DNA of 24,996 nucleotides from CAYJRR01 sp964372275 [NCBI: uncultured bacterium] (GCA_964372275.1 CAYJRR010000061.1:1-24996), one strand, 5' to 3'. Positions 1-11,506 are shown, numbered from the stretch's first letter. A program made the numbers and translations. The notes: a model not told the origin generated them from the sequence alone.

Positions 1-1
1 C

Positions 2-2179
<2,178 letters not shown>

Positions 2180-2188
2180 CGGCCGACG

Positions 2189-2206
2189 GCCGCTTTCCAA
2201 AGCGGC
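2189..2206. repeat. inverted repeat in the yajC-secD spacer
   Basis: GCCGCTTT and AAAGCGGC are perfect inverted copies separated by only CC, so a hairpin would have 7 paired bases and a 4-nt loop. It starts 10 nt after the yajC stop. No T-tract follows, so it is not a classical terminator; it could be an attenuator, an RNA-stabilising hairpin or chance in GC-rich DNA. The rest of the 144-bp spacer shows no clear promoter or Shine-Dalgarno. Confidence 0.4.
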
Positions 2207-2323
2207 GGCGGCGCTTTACAAGCTCTCGCGGCGCGTGCTATCGAGCGACGTCGGCCGGGGCGTTCGCCCACTCGCTCGAACGAACTCGGCGACGCCTCTT
2301 TTCACGTAGGTCCTTCGACTCCC

Positions 2324-4222
2324 ATGCCCAAATCCTGGTACCAACGGCTCTGGCTGGTGCTCGCGGTCGTCCTCGGTTCGCTCTACGTGCTTCTGCCGAC
2401 GTTCCTCTGGAGACCGGCCGGCGAAGGAACGACGGTCGGGGTCGAGGAGGCGGCTCCGGCCGGGACGCCGCGCGCCGACGAGACGGCGATCCGGTCTCCC
2501 ACCGATCCGGCGGAGATGGCGGCGGCGGGCACCACCACCGGGCGCGCGATCGCCGGCGCCGACGGCGACGCCGCCGCGGAGGCGGCCGAGGAGATGCCCG
2601 GCTACATGGCCTTCTTCCCCAAGAAGCGGCTTCGGTTGGGGCTCGACCTGGTCGGCGGCAGCCACCTCGCGCTCGGCGTCGACACCGACGAGGCGCTCCG
2701 GACGTTGATCGGCGGCCACCGGCGCGAAGTGAAGGACCGTCTGACCAAGGAAGGGATCCCGTTCGAGTCGGTGTCGCAGCCGCTCGGAACCACCGAGCTG
2801 GAGGTGGCGCTCAAAGCCGCCGAGGACCGTGACGACCTGCGCGACCTGATGGAAAAGCACGTCGACAGCCGCCTCGAGGAGAAGCGGTTCGGGGAGAAGG
2901 ACGGCGCCTTCGTCGCCGCCTACGGGTTCGAGTCGGCATGGATCGACGAGCTCGAGAACCAGTCGGTGACGCAGGTGCTCGAGCTGCTGCGGACGCGCGT
3001 CAACGAGTTCGGCGTCGCCGAGCCGATCATCTTCCGGGAGAAGACCGACCGGATCGTGGTCGAGCTTCCGGGCCTGAAGAACCCCGAGGAGGCGATCCAG
3101 AACATCAAGCGCACGGCGCTCCTCGAGTTCCACATCGTCGACGAGGACTGGTATCGCGACCAGGGCGGCGACGGAGCCGGCACGGCGCTCCTGCGGCAGT
3201 GGGTCGACGAGGCGCTGGCCGGTCTCGGGGCCCAGGCGACCGACGCCCAGATCAACCAGACGCTGGTGGGCAAGGTCCCGGAGGACAGCGGCGTCTGGTT
3301 CATGAAGACGCTCGACCCCAAGACCAAGCAGCTGGCGCGCACCCAGCCGATGCTGCTCAAGCGGGAGATCGCGCTCACCGGAGACCGGCTGCAGGACGCG
3401 AACCCGAACACCGACCGGTTCAACAAGTGGCAGGTGCAGATCCGGTTCGACGAGGAGGGCGGGGACAAGTTCGCCAAGGTCACCGGCGAGAACGTCGGCA
3501 AACGGATGGCGGTCGTCCTCGAAGGGGCGATCCAGACCGCCCCCCAGATCCAGGACAAGATCGAAGGCGGAGACGCGGTGATCACCCTCGGTTCCGGACG
3601 GGACCCGCAGGCCCAGGCGAACGAGGCGGCGAACATCGCGCGCGTCCTCAAGACCGGAGCGCTGCCGGCGCCGGTGCGGATCGAGCAGAACCGCACCGTC
3701 GGCCCGTCGCTCGGAGCGGACTCGATCGAGAAGGGGGTGCGGGCCGGCCTGCTCGGCACGCTGCTCGTCTTCGCGTTCGCGATCTACTGGTACCGCGCGT
3801 CGGGGGTGATCGCGGTGACGACGCTGATCGCCAACGCCATCGTGCTGTTGGGGGCGATGACCTTCTTCGACGCGACGCTCACCCTCCCCGGCATCGCCGG
3901 CGTGGTGCTCACCATCGGCATGGCGGTCGACTCGAACGTGCTGATCTACGAGCGCATCCGCGAGGAGCTGCGAATCGGGAAGACGATCAAGGCGGCGGTC
4001 GACGCCGGCTTCGACAAGGCGTTCACCTCGATCGTCGACGGAAACCTCACCACCGCGGCGGCAGGGGTGGTGCTCTATCTCTACGGAACCGACCAGATCA
4101 AGGGGTTCGCCGTCACGCTCCTGATCGGCATCGCGACGACCCTGTTCACGGCGCTGGTGATCACGCGCCTGCTGTTCGACTACTGGACGATCAAGCTCAA
4201 GCCGCAGACGCTCTCGATCTAG
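2324..4222 (+). CDS. secD: protein translocase subunit SecD
   Basis: SecD and SecF form the proton-motive-force-driven membrane complex that pulls exported proteins out of the SecYEG channel on the periplasmic side. The 632-aa product (E. coli SecD is 615) has TM1 at residues ~8-28, the conserved LGLDLVGG at 105-112, P1-domain segments (VNEFGVAEP, VVELPGLKNPEEA) and a C-terminal five-helix block with the family signature AVDSNVLIYERIREEL. An Ala/Thr/Glu-rich stretch of about 60 residues (~33-92) sits between TM1 and LGLDL, longer than usual. The ATG at 2324 has no strong Shine-Dalgarno, but a positively charged start followed by TM1 supports it. secF starts 14 bp downstream. Confidence 0.97.
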   Translation: MPKSWYQRLWLVLAVVLGSLYVLLPTFLWRPAGEGTTVGVEEAAPAGTPRADETAIRSPTDPAEMAAAGTTTGRAIAGADGDAAAEAAEEMPGYMAFFPKKRLRLGLDLVGGSHLALGVDTDEALRTLIGGHRREVKDRLTKEGIPFESVSQPLGTTELEVALKAAEDRDDLRDLMEKHVDSRLEEKRFGEKDGAFVAAYGFESAWIDELENQSVTQVLELLRTRVNEFGVAEPIIFREKTDRIVVELPGLKNPEEAIQNIKRTALLEFHIVDEDWYRDQGGDGAGTALLRQWVDEALAGLGAQATDAQINQTLVGKVPEDSGVWFMKTLDPKTKQLARTQPMLLKREIALTGDRLQDANPNTDRFNKWQVQIRFDEEGGDKFAKVTGENVGKRMAVVLEGAIQTAPQIQDKIEGGDAVITLGSGRDPQAQANEAANIARVLKTGALPAPVRIEQNRTVGPSLGADSIEKGVRAGLLGTLLVFAFAIYWYRASGVIAVTTLIANAIVLLGAMTFFDATLTLPGIAGVVLTIGMAVDSNVLIYERIREELRIGKTIKAAVDAGFDKAFTSIVDGNLTTAAAGVVLYLYGTDQIKGFAVTLLIGIATTLFTALVITRLLFDYWTIKLKPQTLSI

Positions 4223-4236
4223 AAAGGGCAACCGCT

Positions 4237-5412
4237 TTGGGTCCACAGCTCCTGGTCAACGCCAACTTCGACTTCGTCGGGAAGCGGAACCTCTTCCTCG
4301 GGGCTTCGGCGGTCCTCGTCGGGGTCTCGCTCGTCTCCCTCGCCACCCGGGGCTTGAACTACGGCGTCGAGTTCACCGGCGGCGCCCAGCTGGAGGTCGA
4401 CTTCACCGGCTCGGCCGAGATCGACGCCGTCCGCGGCGCGGTCCAGGAGGCGGGGATCGAGGGGGCTCTGGTCACGACCATCGGGTCCGCGGAGGACCAC
4501 GCCTTCCTGATCCGGGTCCAGTCCTCGAGCCGCGGCGGCGAGGACCTCGGGTCGAAGATGAAGCAGGCGCTGGTGGCGAAGTACGGCGAGGACAAGGTCA
4601 CCTACTTCGCGTTCGACGCCGAGGCCCGCGACTCCGCCACGGCGCGCGTCGAGCAGACGGTTTCGGCCGAGGAGGTGAAGGCCGTCTTCAACCAGCCCGA
4701 CATCCTCGGCGGCGTCCGCGTCGACGAGGTGCGCATCGATCCGGAGAGCGGGATCCTGACGATCACGCTCGAGAACGCCGCGCGCGACGTGCTGGCCGCG
4801 CTCGACAAGCGGTTCGGCAAGGGGAGCTACGAGGCGTCGATCGACGCCATCGGCGCCGCCGTCTCCCGCGACCTGAAGCGCAAGGCGTTCCTCTCGATCG
4901 CCGCCGCCTGCGTGCTGATCGCCGTCTACATCTGGCTCCGGTTCGAGGCCAATTTCGCCCCGGGAGTGATCCTGGCGCTGATCCACGACGCGGTGGTGGT
5001 GCTCGGGATCTGGTCGCTGTTCCGGGAGTCGTTCGAGTTCAACCTCACGATCGTGGCGGCGATCCTGGCGATCATCGGCTACTCGGTGAACGACACCGTC
5101 GTCATCTACGACCGAATCCGGGAGAACCTGCTCAAGCACCAGAGCAAGGACTTCTACTGGGTGCTGAACCGGTCGGTGAACGAGACGCTGTCGCGCACCT
5201 TCCTCACCTCCGGAGCGACGCTTTTGACCGTGCTCTCCATCGCGCTGATCGGCGGCGAGTCGATCGCCGGCTTCGGCTGGGCGATGACCTTCGGCCTGGT
5301 CAGCGGCACCTGGTCGACGATCGCCGTGGCGATGCCGGCCACCGCGCTGGTCCACGAGCTGCAGGAGCGCCGGGGCGTCGGCACCCCCTCGGCGGCGCGG
5401 CAACACGGGTAA
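4237..5412 (+). CDS. secF: protein translocase subunit SecF
   Basis: SecF is the partner of SecD in the proton-driven export complex. I chose TTG 4237 as start: it sits after AAAGGG, it gives MGPQLLVNANFDFVGKRN followed at once by TM1, and no in-frame ATG or GTG precedes the conserved region. The 391-aa product has the LNYGVEFTGGAQLEV signature after TM1, a periplasmic domain, and TM2-6 with GYSVNDTVVIYDRIREN and RTFLTSGATLLTVLSI, both diagnostic of SecF. It is longer than E. coli SecF (323 aa) because the periplasmic part (residues ~50-210) is enlarged and contains a Gly/Ser- and charge-rich segment. recJ starts 13 bp downstream, so co-transcription is likely. Confidence 0.96.
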   Translation: MGPQLLVNANFDFVGKRNLFLGASAVLVGVSLVSLATRGLNYGVEFTGGAQLEVDFTGSAEIDAVRGAVQEAGIEGALVTTIGSAEDHAFLIRVQSSSRGGEDLGSKMKQALVAKYGEDKVTYFAFDAEARDSATARVEQTVSAEEVKAVFNQPDILGGVRVDEVRIDPESGILTITLENAARDVLAALDKRFGKGSYEASIDAIGAAVSRDLKRKAFLSIAAACVLIAVYIWLRFEANFAPGVILALIHDAVVVLGIWSLFRESFEFNLTIVAAILAIIGYSVNDTVVIYDRIRENLLKHQSKDFYWVLNRSVNETLSRTFLTSGATLLTVLSIALIGGESIAGFGWAMTFGLVSGTWSTIAVAMPATALVHELQERRGVGTPSAARQHG

Positions 5413-5425
5413 ACGGCGAGACCTC

Positions 5426-7279
5426 GTGGCGAGCCACACCTTCCCGCCGTCCGACGCAGCCGGCGCCCCGAAGGAACCGCGCGGCGGGCGCGCCAACCGA
5501 TCCGAATCGGAGCGGATGGCCCGGCCCCGGCGATGGCGGCTGGTCCGTGGCGCCTCCGACGAGACGGTCGACGTCCTGGCGCGGACGCTCCGGCTGACCC
5601 GGGCCACCGCCGCCGTCCTCGCCAACCGCGGATTGGCCGACCCGGACCAGGCGCGGCGTTTCCTTCGGCCGTCGTTCGACGAACTCCCCGATCCCGGCCG
5701 GCTGAAGCAGATGGACCGGGCGATCGAGGTGGTGGTGCGGGCGGTGAAGGAGCGGCGCCGGATCGTCGTGCACGGCGACTACGACGTCGACGGCGTCTCC
5801 GGTTCCGCGGTCCTGACCGAGTTTCTGCGCGCGGTCGAGGGGGACGTCGTCCCGTTCATCCCCGACCGCATGAACCACGGCTACGGCTTCTCGCGGGCCT
5901 CGCTCGCCGAGTGCCAGCGGCTGGGGGCGCGGGTGGTGATCACCTGCGACTGCGGAACGGCGTCGGTCGACGAGGTGGCGGAGGCGCAAGGTGCGGGGAT
6001 CGAGGTGGTGATCACCGACCACCACGAGCCCGGTCCGGTCCTCCCCAAGGCGGCCGCGCTCCTCAATCCGAAGCAGGCCGGGGAGACGTTCCCCGACCGG
6101 AACCTGTGCGGCACCGGGATGGCGTTCCTGCTGGTGATCGGACTGCGCCGCGCGCTCCGCGAGGCGGGCTGGTTCGCCGACCGGCCCGAGCCCAACCTGA
6201 AGCTGATGCTCGACATCGTGGCGATCGCGACGATCGGCGACATGGTGCCGCTGACCGGGATCAACCGGGTGCTGGTGCGCGAAGGGATGCCGCTGCTCGA
6301 CGCCGGCCGCCGGCCGGGAATCGCCGCGCTCAAGGAGCTGGCCGGCGTGCGCGACCGGTTCCGCGAATCGCACGTCTCGTTCGGGATCGTGCCGCGCATC
6401 AACGCCGCCGGGAGGCTGGGATCGGCGCGCGTCGCGCTCGACCTGTTGCTGTCGCGCAATCCGGACGAGGCCCGGGAGCTCGCCGCCCGGCTCGACGAGG
6501 CGAACCGCCGGCGTCAGGAGATCGAGGCCGGGATCTTCGAGGAGGCGCTGGCGAAGGTGGCGGCCGACCCGGCCCTGTCGGACGGTCCGGCGATCGTGCT
6601 CGCCTCCGAGGCGTGGCACGCCGGGGTGGTCGGGATCATCGCCGCACGCCTGGTCGACCGTTTCCACAAGCCGGCGATCGTGCTCGCCGTCTCGGAGGAG
6701 AACGGCCAGCGCGTGGCGCGCGGCTCGGCGCGGTCGTTGCGGCGCTTGAACCTGTTCGAGGCGTTGAGCGCCTGCTCCGAGCACCTGCTGCGTTTCGGCG
6801 GCCACGCCGGCGCCGCGGGGATGACCGTCGCCGAAGCGGAGGTCCCACGGCTGCGCGACGCCTTCACCCGCGAAGCGGGGAAGCGGCTCTCGACCGCCGA
6901 CCTCGTGCCGGAGCTCGACATCGACGCCGAGCTCCTCGGCGACCAGATCGACGAGACGTTGGTGATCGAGCTGTCGAACCTGGGCCCGCACGGTGTCGAG
7001 AATCCGGAGCCGATCCTGAAACTGCGCGGACTCCCGGTGGTCGGCTCGCGGATCGTGGGGAACAACCATCTCCGTCTCGATCTCGGCGGCGGCTGGGGCC
7101 GGCTGGAGGCGATCGGATTCGGCTACGGCGAGTGCCTGCCGAAGATCCCGGCCAAGCTCGACCTGGCCGTCGTCCCCTACCGTCGCGAATGGCGCGGCCG
7201 CATGCAGAACGAGTTCCGCATCAAGGACCTCGGCCTCGGTCCCGTGGAGCAGGTCGCCCCGCTCCACCCGAGCGAGTAG
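5426..7279 (+). CDS. recJ: single-stranded-DNA-specific exonuclease RecJ
   Basis: RecJ degrades single-stranded DNA 5' to 3' with Mn/Mg ions in recombination and mismatch or base excision repair. The 617-aa product shows the DHH-family order: GDYDVDG at 117-123, CDCG at 174-177, TDHH at 197-200, then PRINAAGRLG, a DHHA1 region (WHAGVVGIIAARLVDRFHKP) and RFGGHAGAAGMTV with the GGH motif, followed by the C-terminal OB-like domain. Two starts are possible: GTG 5426, 13 bp after secF and behind GGCGAG, or ATG 5516 behind GGAG. Homology begins only at about residue 36, so the shorter form of 587 aa, close to E. coli (577), is equally likely. Confidence 0.97.
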   Translation: MASHTFPPSDAAGAPKEPRGGRANRSESERMARPRRWRLVRGASDETVDVLARTLRLTRATAAVLANRGLADPDQARRFLRPSFDELPDPGRLKQMDRAIEVVVRAVKERRRIVVHGDYDVDGVSGSAVLTEFLRAVEGDVVPFIPDRMNHGYGFSRASLAECQRLGARVVITCDCGTASVDEVAEAQGAGIEVVITDHHEPGPVLPKAAALLNPKQAGETFPDRNLCGTGMAFLLVIGLRRALREAGWFADRPEPNLKLMLDIVAIATIGDMVPLTGINRVLVREGMPLLDAGRRPGIAALKELAGVRDRFRESHVSFGIVPRINAAGRLGSARVALDLLLSRNPDEARELAARLDEANRRRQEIEAGIFEEALAKVAADPALSDGPAIVLASEAWHAGVVGIIAARLVDRFHKPAIVLAVSEENGQRVARGSARSLRRLNLFEALSACSEHLLRFGGHAGAAGMTVAEAEVPRLRDAFTREAGKRLSTADLVPELDIDAELLGDQIDETLVIELSNLGPHGVENPEPILKLRGLPVVGSRIVGNNHLRLDLGGGWGRLEAIGFGYGECLPKIPAKLDLAVVPYRREWRGRMQNEFRIKDLGLGPVEQVAPLHPSE

Positions 7280-7315
7280 AACCGCGGGACACCGGAGTAG
7301 AATCGTCGCGAACCC

Positions 7316-9418
7316 TTGGCGCGCCGAGTCCGCAACGAGAAGCCTTCCAATCCGATCCTGGCGCGGCCGCTGCCCGACCTTCGGCGCGAGTGGTGGTGGC
7401 CGGCGGCGGTGTTCGTCCTGCTCCTGGCGGTCTACGCCTGGAGCATGCCGCGGACGGTGACGCTCGAGGACTCGGGGCTGTTCCTGATGTCCTGCCACAC
7501 CGCCGGCGTGTCGCACCCGCCCGGATATCCGCTGCACAGTCTGATCGGGAAGCTCTTCACCCTCCTGCCGATCGGGAGCGTCGCGGTGAGGGTGCATCTG
7601 GTGAGCGCCGTCTTCGGCGCCCTCACCGCGGCGGTGGTGTGGTGGATCGCCCGCGTGCTCACCGGAAACGTCGCGGCGGCGATCGCGGCGGGACTGACGC
7701 TGGGTCTGTCCCGCGAGTTCTGGGGGCAGAGCATCATCGCCGAGGTCTACAGCCTCAACACCTTCTTCTTCTTCCTCCTCTTCGCGGTCGCCCTCGCCTA
7801 CCGCGTCGACGGCCGGGAGCGGTGGTTGACGTGGCTCGGGCCTCTCTACGGACTCTCTCTCGCCAACCACTGGCCGCTGATCGTGCTCTCCACGCCGGCG
7901 CTCGCCCTCCTGCTCTGGCCGCGCCGGCAGCGCGTCGTCTCGGCGTGGAAGACGTGGGCGCCCGCGGCGGCGGTGGCGGCGGCCCTCCCTTACGCCTACC
8001 TGGTGGTCCGGTCGCTCACCGACCCGGCGATCAGCTTCATCGGCCCCCTCGATTCGTTCGACCGGGCGCTCTACTTCGTGCTGCGGAAGGCCTATTCGGA
8101 GTCGGACGCCAATCCGATGGCCGGGTCGATCGACAAGCTCCTCTTCCTCGAGTTCTTCGGCCGGCAGATGCTGGCGCAGCTCACGCCGCTTTGGGCCCTG
8201 GCCGCCGCCGCGGGTCTGATCTCCTCGTGGCGCCGCTGGCCGCGGGAGATCTTCGCCGCCGCGCTCGCCGCCTTCGTCGCCAACGGCCTCCTCCTGATCC
8301 TGCTGCTGAAGCGCGACTTCACCCTCCTCGAAAGCGCCGTCTTCAAGGTCTATCCGTTGATCTCCTACGGGGTGATGGCGCTGTGGATCGCCGCCGCGCT
8401 GGGTTCGCTGGCGGAACGGCTTGCCGGGCGGTCGGCCGGCTGGCGCTTCGCGGCCCCGGCCGCCGGGCTGGCGCTCACCGCCGCCGGACTGGTCGCGAAC
8501 GCGCCGGTGAACGACCGGCACCGATACGTCTGGGCGCGCGACTACGCGCAGACGGTCCTCGAGTCGCTGGCGCCGAACGCCGTCCTACTCACGCACGGAG
8601 ACGCCGACACCGGGGCGATCGGATACCTGCACCACGTGGAAGGGATGCGTCCCGACGTCACCCTCTACAACGACCAGGGGTTGATCTTCGGCGATCGACT
8701 CTTCCGGCCGCCGACCAGCGCCAAGGCGCGCGCGCAGGCGGTGATCGACTTCGTGAAAAAGTCCGACCGCCCGGTCTACTACTTCGACGACCTCGACTTG
8801 CCGTGGGGGAAGGAGAAGACGGCGCTTTTCCACCGGGTCGACAAGGCCTCTCCGAAAGGGGCCGAGCGAACGGCGATCGATCCGCGGCAGCGCGACTACT
8901 GCCGCCGGATCGCCGCCCAGACCGACACCACCGACCTGTGGACCGTCGATCACCGTTCGGCGCTCGTCGGCAACTGCGGACGGGTCCTGACCAAGGCGCT
9001 CGGGGCTGCGCGGGATCCCGCGACGGTGGAGGCGCTGTCGGCCGTGACCCGGACCTTTGCGGGGAAGGTCGGCCACGTCGACGTGCTCGCCGAAAACGGC
9101 GACGCGCGCGCACTCAAGGCGGTGCTCGACGACGCGTCGGCCCAGATCGACGGTTTGATTCCCGACGCGCTGCTGGCGCGCTTTCACTACCTGCGCGGGT
9201 TCCTGCGCTACAAGCTCGGGGAGAAGGACGAGGCGCTCGCCGACTTCCTCCGCTCGATCGAGCTGCACCCCTCGCGCGACAACAGCGCCGTCCTGAACGC
9301 GCTGCAGATCCACGCCATGCGCGGCGAGCGGAAGACTTATCGCGAGACGCGCCTCCGCTACTACGGCCGCGACGCGTCCCCGGAACTCGCCGACGCCGAT
9401 CGGATGGCGGGCTTCTAG
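7316..9418 (+). CDS. DUF2723 family membrane protein, putative GT-C glycosyltransferase with C-terminal TPR-like repeats (copy 1)
   Basis: The 700-aa protein has about ten hydrophobic helices from residue 29 to ~500 and a soluble C-terminal third. The first loop carries LEDSGLF (Asp52) and SHPPGYPL (67-73), the hallmark of DUF2723, a family resembling GT-C enzymes that transfer sugars from lipid-linked donors at the outer face of the inner membrane; an early acidic residue of this kind is usually catalytic in that fold. Later come LTHGDADTGAIGYLHHVEGMRPDVTLYN, another family block, and near the end a TPR-like unit (YLRGFLRYKLGEKDEALADFLRSIELHP). The substrate is unknown. Start TTG 7316 is the only one before TM1, since the next ATG (7445) would lose TM1. 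It abuts copy 2 with a 1-bp gap. Confidence 0.85.
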   Translation: MARRVRNEKPSNPILARPLPDLRREWWWPAAVFVLLLAVYAWSMPRTVTLEDSGLFLMSCHTAGVSHPPGYPLHSLIGKLFTLLPIGSVAVRVHLVSAVFGALTAAVVWWIARVLTGNVAAAIAAGLTLGLSREFWGQSIIAEVYSLNTFFFFLLFAVALAYRVDGRERWLTWLGPLYGLSLANHWPLIVLSTPALALLLWPRRQRVVSAWKTWAPAAAVAAALPYAYLVVRSLTDPAISFIGPLDSFDRALYFVLRKAYSESDANPMAGSIDKLLFLEFFGRQMLAQLTPLWALAAAAGLISSWRRWPREIFAAALAAFVANGLLLILLLKRDFTLLESAVFKVYPLISYGVMALWIAAALGSLAERLAGRSAGWRFAAPAAGLALTAAGLVANAPVNDRHRYVWARDYAQTVLESLAPNAVLLTHGDADTGAIGYLHHVEGMRPDVTLYNDQGLIFGDRLFRPPTSAKARAQAVIDFVKKSDRPVYYFDDLDLPWGKEKTALFHRVDKASPKGAERTAIDPRQRDYCRRIAAQTDTTDLWTVDHRSALVGNCGRVLTKALGAARDPATVEALSAVTRTFAGKVGHVDVLAENGDARALKAVLDDASAQIDGLIPDALLARFHYLRGFLRYKLGEKDEALADFLRSIELHPSRDNSAVLNALQIHAMRGERKTYRETRLRYYGRDASPELADADRMAGF

Positions 9419-9419
9419 G

Positions 9420-11468
9420 GTGAGCCGGCACCGGAAGCGCGCGCCCGACGGCCGGCGCCAGACCGAGTCATCACCGACGGCCCTGCTGGCGCGGCCGCTG
9501 CCCGACCTCCGCCGCGAGTGGGCGGCGCCGCTCACCTCGTTCCTGCTCGTCTTCGCGGTCTTCGTCTGGAGCGCCCCGCGGACGGTGACCCTGGAGGATT
9601 CGGGCCTGTTCATCATGTCCTGCCACACCGCCGGGATCTCCCACGCCCCCGGCTATCCGCTCCACAGCCTGCTGGGAAAGCTGTTCACGCTGCTGCCGAT
9701 CGGCTCGATCGCCTTCCGCATCCACCTCCTGAGCGCGCTGTTCGGCGCGGCGACGACGGCAGTGTTGTGGTGGATCGCGCGGGTGCTGACCGGCGACGTC
9801 GTCCTCGCCCTCGCCGCGTCGATCGGCTACGGCGTGTCGCGCGAGTTCTGGGCGCAGAGCATCATTGCCGAGGTCTACAGCCTCAACACCTTCCTCTTCC
9901 TGCTCCTGTTCGCGGTCGCCCTGGCCTATCGGATCGACGGCGACGCGCGCCGGCTGCCGGTCGCCGGCCTGTTGCTCGGTCTGGGATTGAGCCACCACTG
10001 GCCGCTGGTGGCGCTCTCGCTGCCGGCGGTCGTGTGCCTCCTTTGGCCGCGGAGGCGCGCCCTCCTTCCGCATCTGCCCCGGTGCGCGGCCTTCGCCGCC
10101 GCCGGGTTGGTGCCGTTCGTGTGGATGGTCCTCCGCTCGTGGAGCGATCCGCCGATCAGCTTCATCGGTCCGCTCGATTCGCCGTCGCGCGTCCTCTACT
10201 TCATCCTGCGCAAGGGGTACGAGGAGGTCGACGTCAGCGCCACCGCCGGGTGGAGCGACCGCGCCCGCTTCCTGGGCTACTTCGCCGGACAGGTCGCCGC
10301 GCAGCAGACGGTGGTCGGCCTGGCGTTCGCCGCACTCGGGTTCGCCGCGCAGTGGCGGCGGTGGCCGAGGGAGATCGGTCTGGCGCTCACGCTCCTGTTC
10401 CTCGGGAGCAGCGTCCTGGTGGTCCTCCTGCTCCGGCGCGACTTCACCTTCTACGAGCGCGCCGTCTTCAAGGTCTACCCGCTCCTTTCCTACGCCGCGC
10501 TGTCGATCTGGATCGCCGCCGGCATCGACGCCGTGCGCGACGCCCGGATGCGCCGCGCGGTCCACCCGTCGGGCATCCAGGGGGAGCGCCCCCTGCGCGG
10601 ATTCGCGCCGGTGGCCGCGCTCTCGGTCGTCGGGCTGGCGGTGCTGTTCAACGCGCCGCTCAATGTCCGGCGCGACGACCGGTGGGGCCGCGACTTCGCC
10701 GAGACGGTCCTTGCATCGCTCGAGCCGAACGCCGTCTTCTTCACCCACGGCGACGTCGACACCGGAACGCTGGGATACCTGAACCGCGTCGAAGGGGTCC
10801 GGCCGGACGTGACGATCTACAACTCGCGCGGGCTGGTGTTCTCCAATCGCCTCTTCCGAATCCCTCCGACGCCGGCGGTCCGCGCGCGGGCGCTGCGGGA
10901 GTTCGTGGAGCGGACCGATCGGCCGGTCTACTACAACGGCGATCTCGAAGGGCCGTGGGGGGTCGAGCTTCATCCGCTCTTCCGCCGCGTCGTCAAGTCG
11001 CTTCCGCCGGGAACCCAGCGCACGGTGGCGCACCCGGACATCGTCGACTACTGCCGCCGGATCGCCGCCGACACCGGCGAGAGGGAGATCTGGACGGTGG
11101 GCCACCGCTCGGCGATGGTCTCCAACTGCGGCCGCGCGCTCGCAACGATCGTCCGGGAGTCGAACGACGTGGGCACGACCGAGGCGATGGAGGTCGTCTC
11201 GGGCGCGTTCTCCGGAAAGGTCGGCCTCCTGGACCGGATGGCCCACGACGGCGACCTCGCGCTCGTCTCGCGGTGGGTGGACGAAGCCGATCGCCAACTC
11301 GTGGGCGACCTGCCGGAGACCCATCTCGCCCGTTACTTCTACCTGCGCTCGCTCGTCCGGGCGCGGCAAGGGGACACCCGCCGGGCGCGCGACGACCTGA
11401 ACCGCTCGATCGCCCTCCATCCCTGGCCCGACGCGGTCGAGGAACGGGACCGCCGGCGCGCCAAGTAG
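9420..11468 (+). CDS. DUF2723 family membrane protein, putative GT-C glycosyltransferase (copy 2, tandem paralog)
   Basis: The 682-aa protein is clearly a duplicate of the preceding gene: both have LLARPLPDLRREW or a near match before TM1, EDSGLF (Asp60 here), SH-[AP]-PGYPLHSL, SREFW-[AG]-QSIIAEVYSLNTF, PISFIGPLDS, RRDFTF-type loops and a final tetratricopeptide-like unit (YFYLRSLVRARQGDTRRARDDLNRSIALHP). It starts at GTG 9420, one base after the stop of copy 1, which implies translational coupling and probably joint or sequential action. Differences cluster in the soluble C-terminal third and around residues 375-395, where copy 2 has a charged insert (RRAVHPSGIQGERPLRG). Role inferred from family: envelope or protein glycosylation; substrate not visible. 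Confidence 0.85.
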   Translation: MSRHRKRAPDGRRQTESSPTALLARPLPDLRREWAAPLTSFLLVFAVFVWSAPRTVTLEDSGLFIMSCHTAGISHAPGYPLHSLLGKLFTLLPIGSIAFRIHLLSALFGAATTAVLWWIARVLTGDVVLALAASIGYGVSREFWAQSIIAEVYSLNTFLFLLLFAVALAYRIDGDARRLPVAGLLLGLGLSHHWPLVALSLPAVVCLLWPRRRALLPHLPRCAAFAAAGLVPFVWMVLRSWSDPPISFIGPLDSPSRVLYFILRKGYEEVDVSATAGWSDRARFLGYFAGQVAAQQTVVGLAFAALGFAAQWRRWPREIGLALTLLFLGSSVLVVLLLRRDFTFYERAVFKVYPLLSYAALSIWIAAGIDAVRDARMRRAVHPSGIQGERPLRGFAPVAALSVVGLAVLFNAPLNVRRDDRWGRDFAETVLASLEPNAVFFTHGDVDTGTLGYLNRVEGVRPDVTIYNSRGLVFSNRLFRIPPTPAVRARALREFVERTDRPVYYNGDLEGPWGVELHPLFRRVVKSLPPGTQRTVAHPDIVDYCRRIAADTGEREIWTVGHRSAMVSNCGRALATIVRESNDVGTTEAMEVVSGAFSGKVGLLDRMAHDGDLALVSRWVDEADRQLVGDLPETHLARYFYLRSLVRARQGDTRRARDDLNRSIALHPWPDAVEERDRRRAK

Positions 11469-11484
11469 GCGCCCCGACTCGTTA

Positions 11485-11499
11485 TAACGCGTCGCGTTA
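11485..11499. promoter_or_regulatory. operator-like palindrome, copy 1 (upstream of the promoter)
   Basis: TAACGCG-T-CGCGTTA is a perfect 7+1+7 palindrome ending 8 bp before the -35 box of the promoter at 11507-11535. A second, degenerate copy lies 32 bp further on, about three helical turns centre to centre. The arrangement fits a dimeric repressor such as a TetR-type protein, but no regulator gene is next to it, so the binder is unknown. Confidence 0.55.
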
Positions 11500-11506
11500 A
11501 TTTCCC

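Noticed and set aside
2216-4246. Long open frame on the minus strand opposite secD (676 codons)
   Set aside because: It mirrors secD codon structure; its translation is Arg/Asp/Glu/His-rich without motifs. Long antisense frames are expected at this GC content.
4219-5625. Minus-strand open frame opposite secF
   Set aside because: Low-complexity translation without motifs; secF on the other strand has all family signatures.
5300-8521. 1073-codon minus-strand open frame opposite recJ and the first DUF2723 gene
   Set aside because: Shadow frame across two well-supported genes, with arginine-rich translation and no domain.
5533-9423. 1296-codon plus-strand open frame over recJ and DUF2723 copy 1
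   Set aside because: Alternative frame of two genuine genes; Arg/Ala/Gly/Pro-rich translation typical of an out-of-frame GC-rich read.
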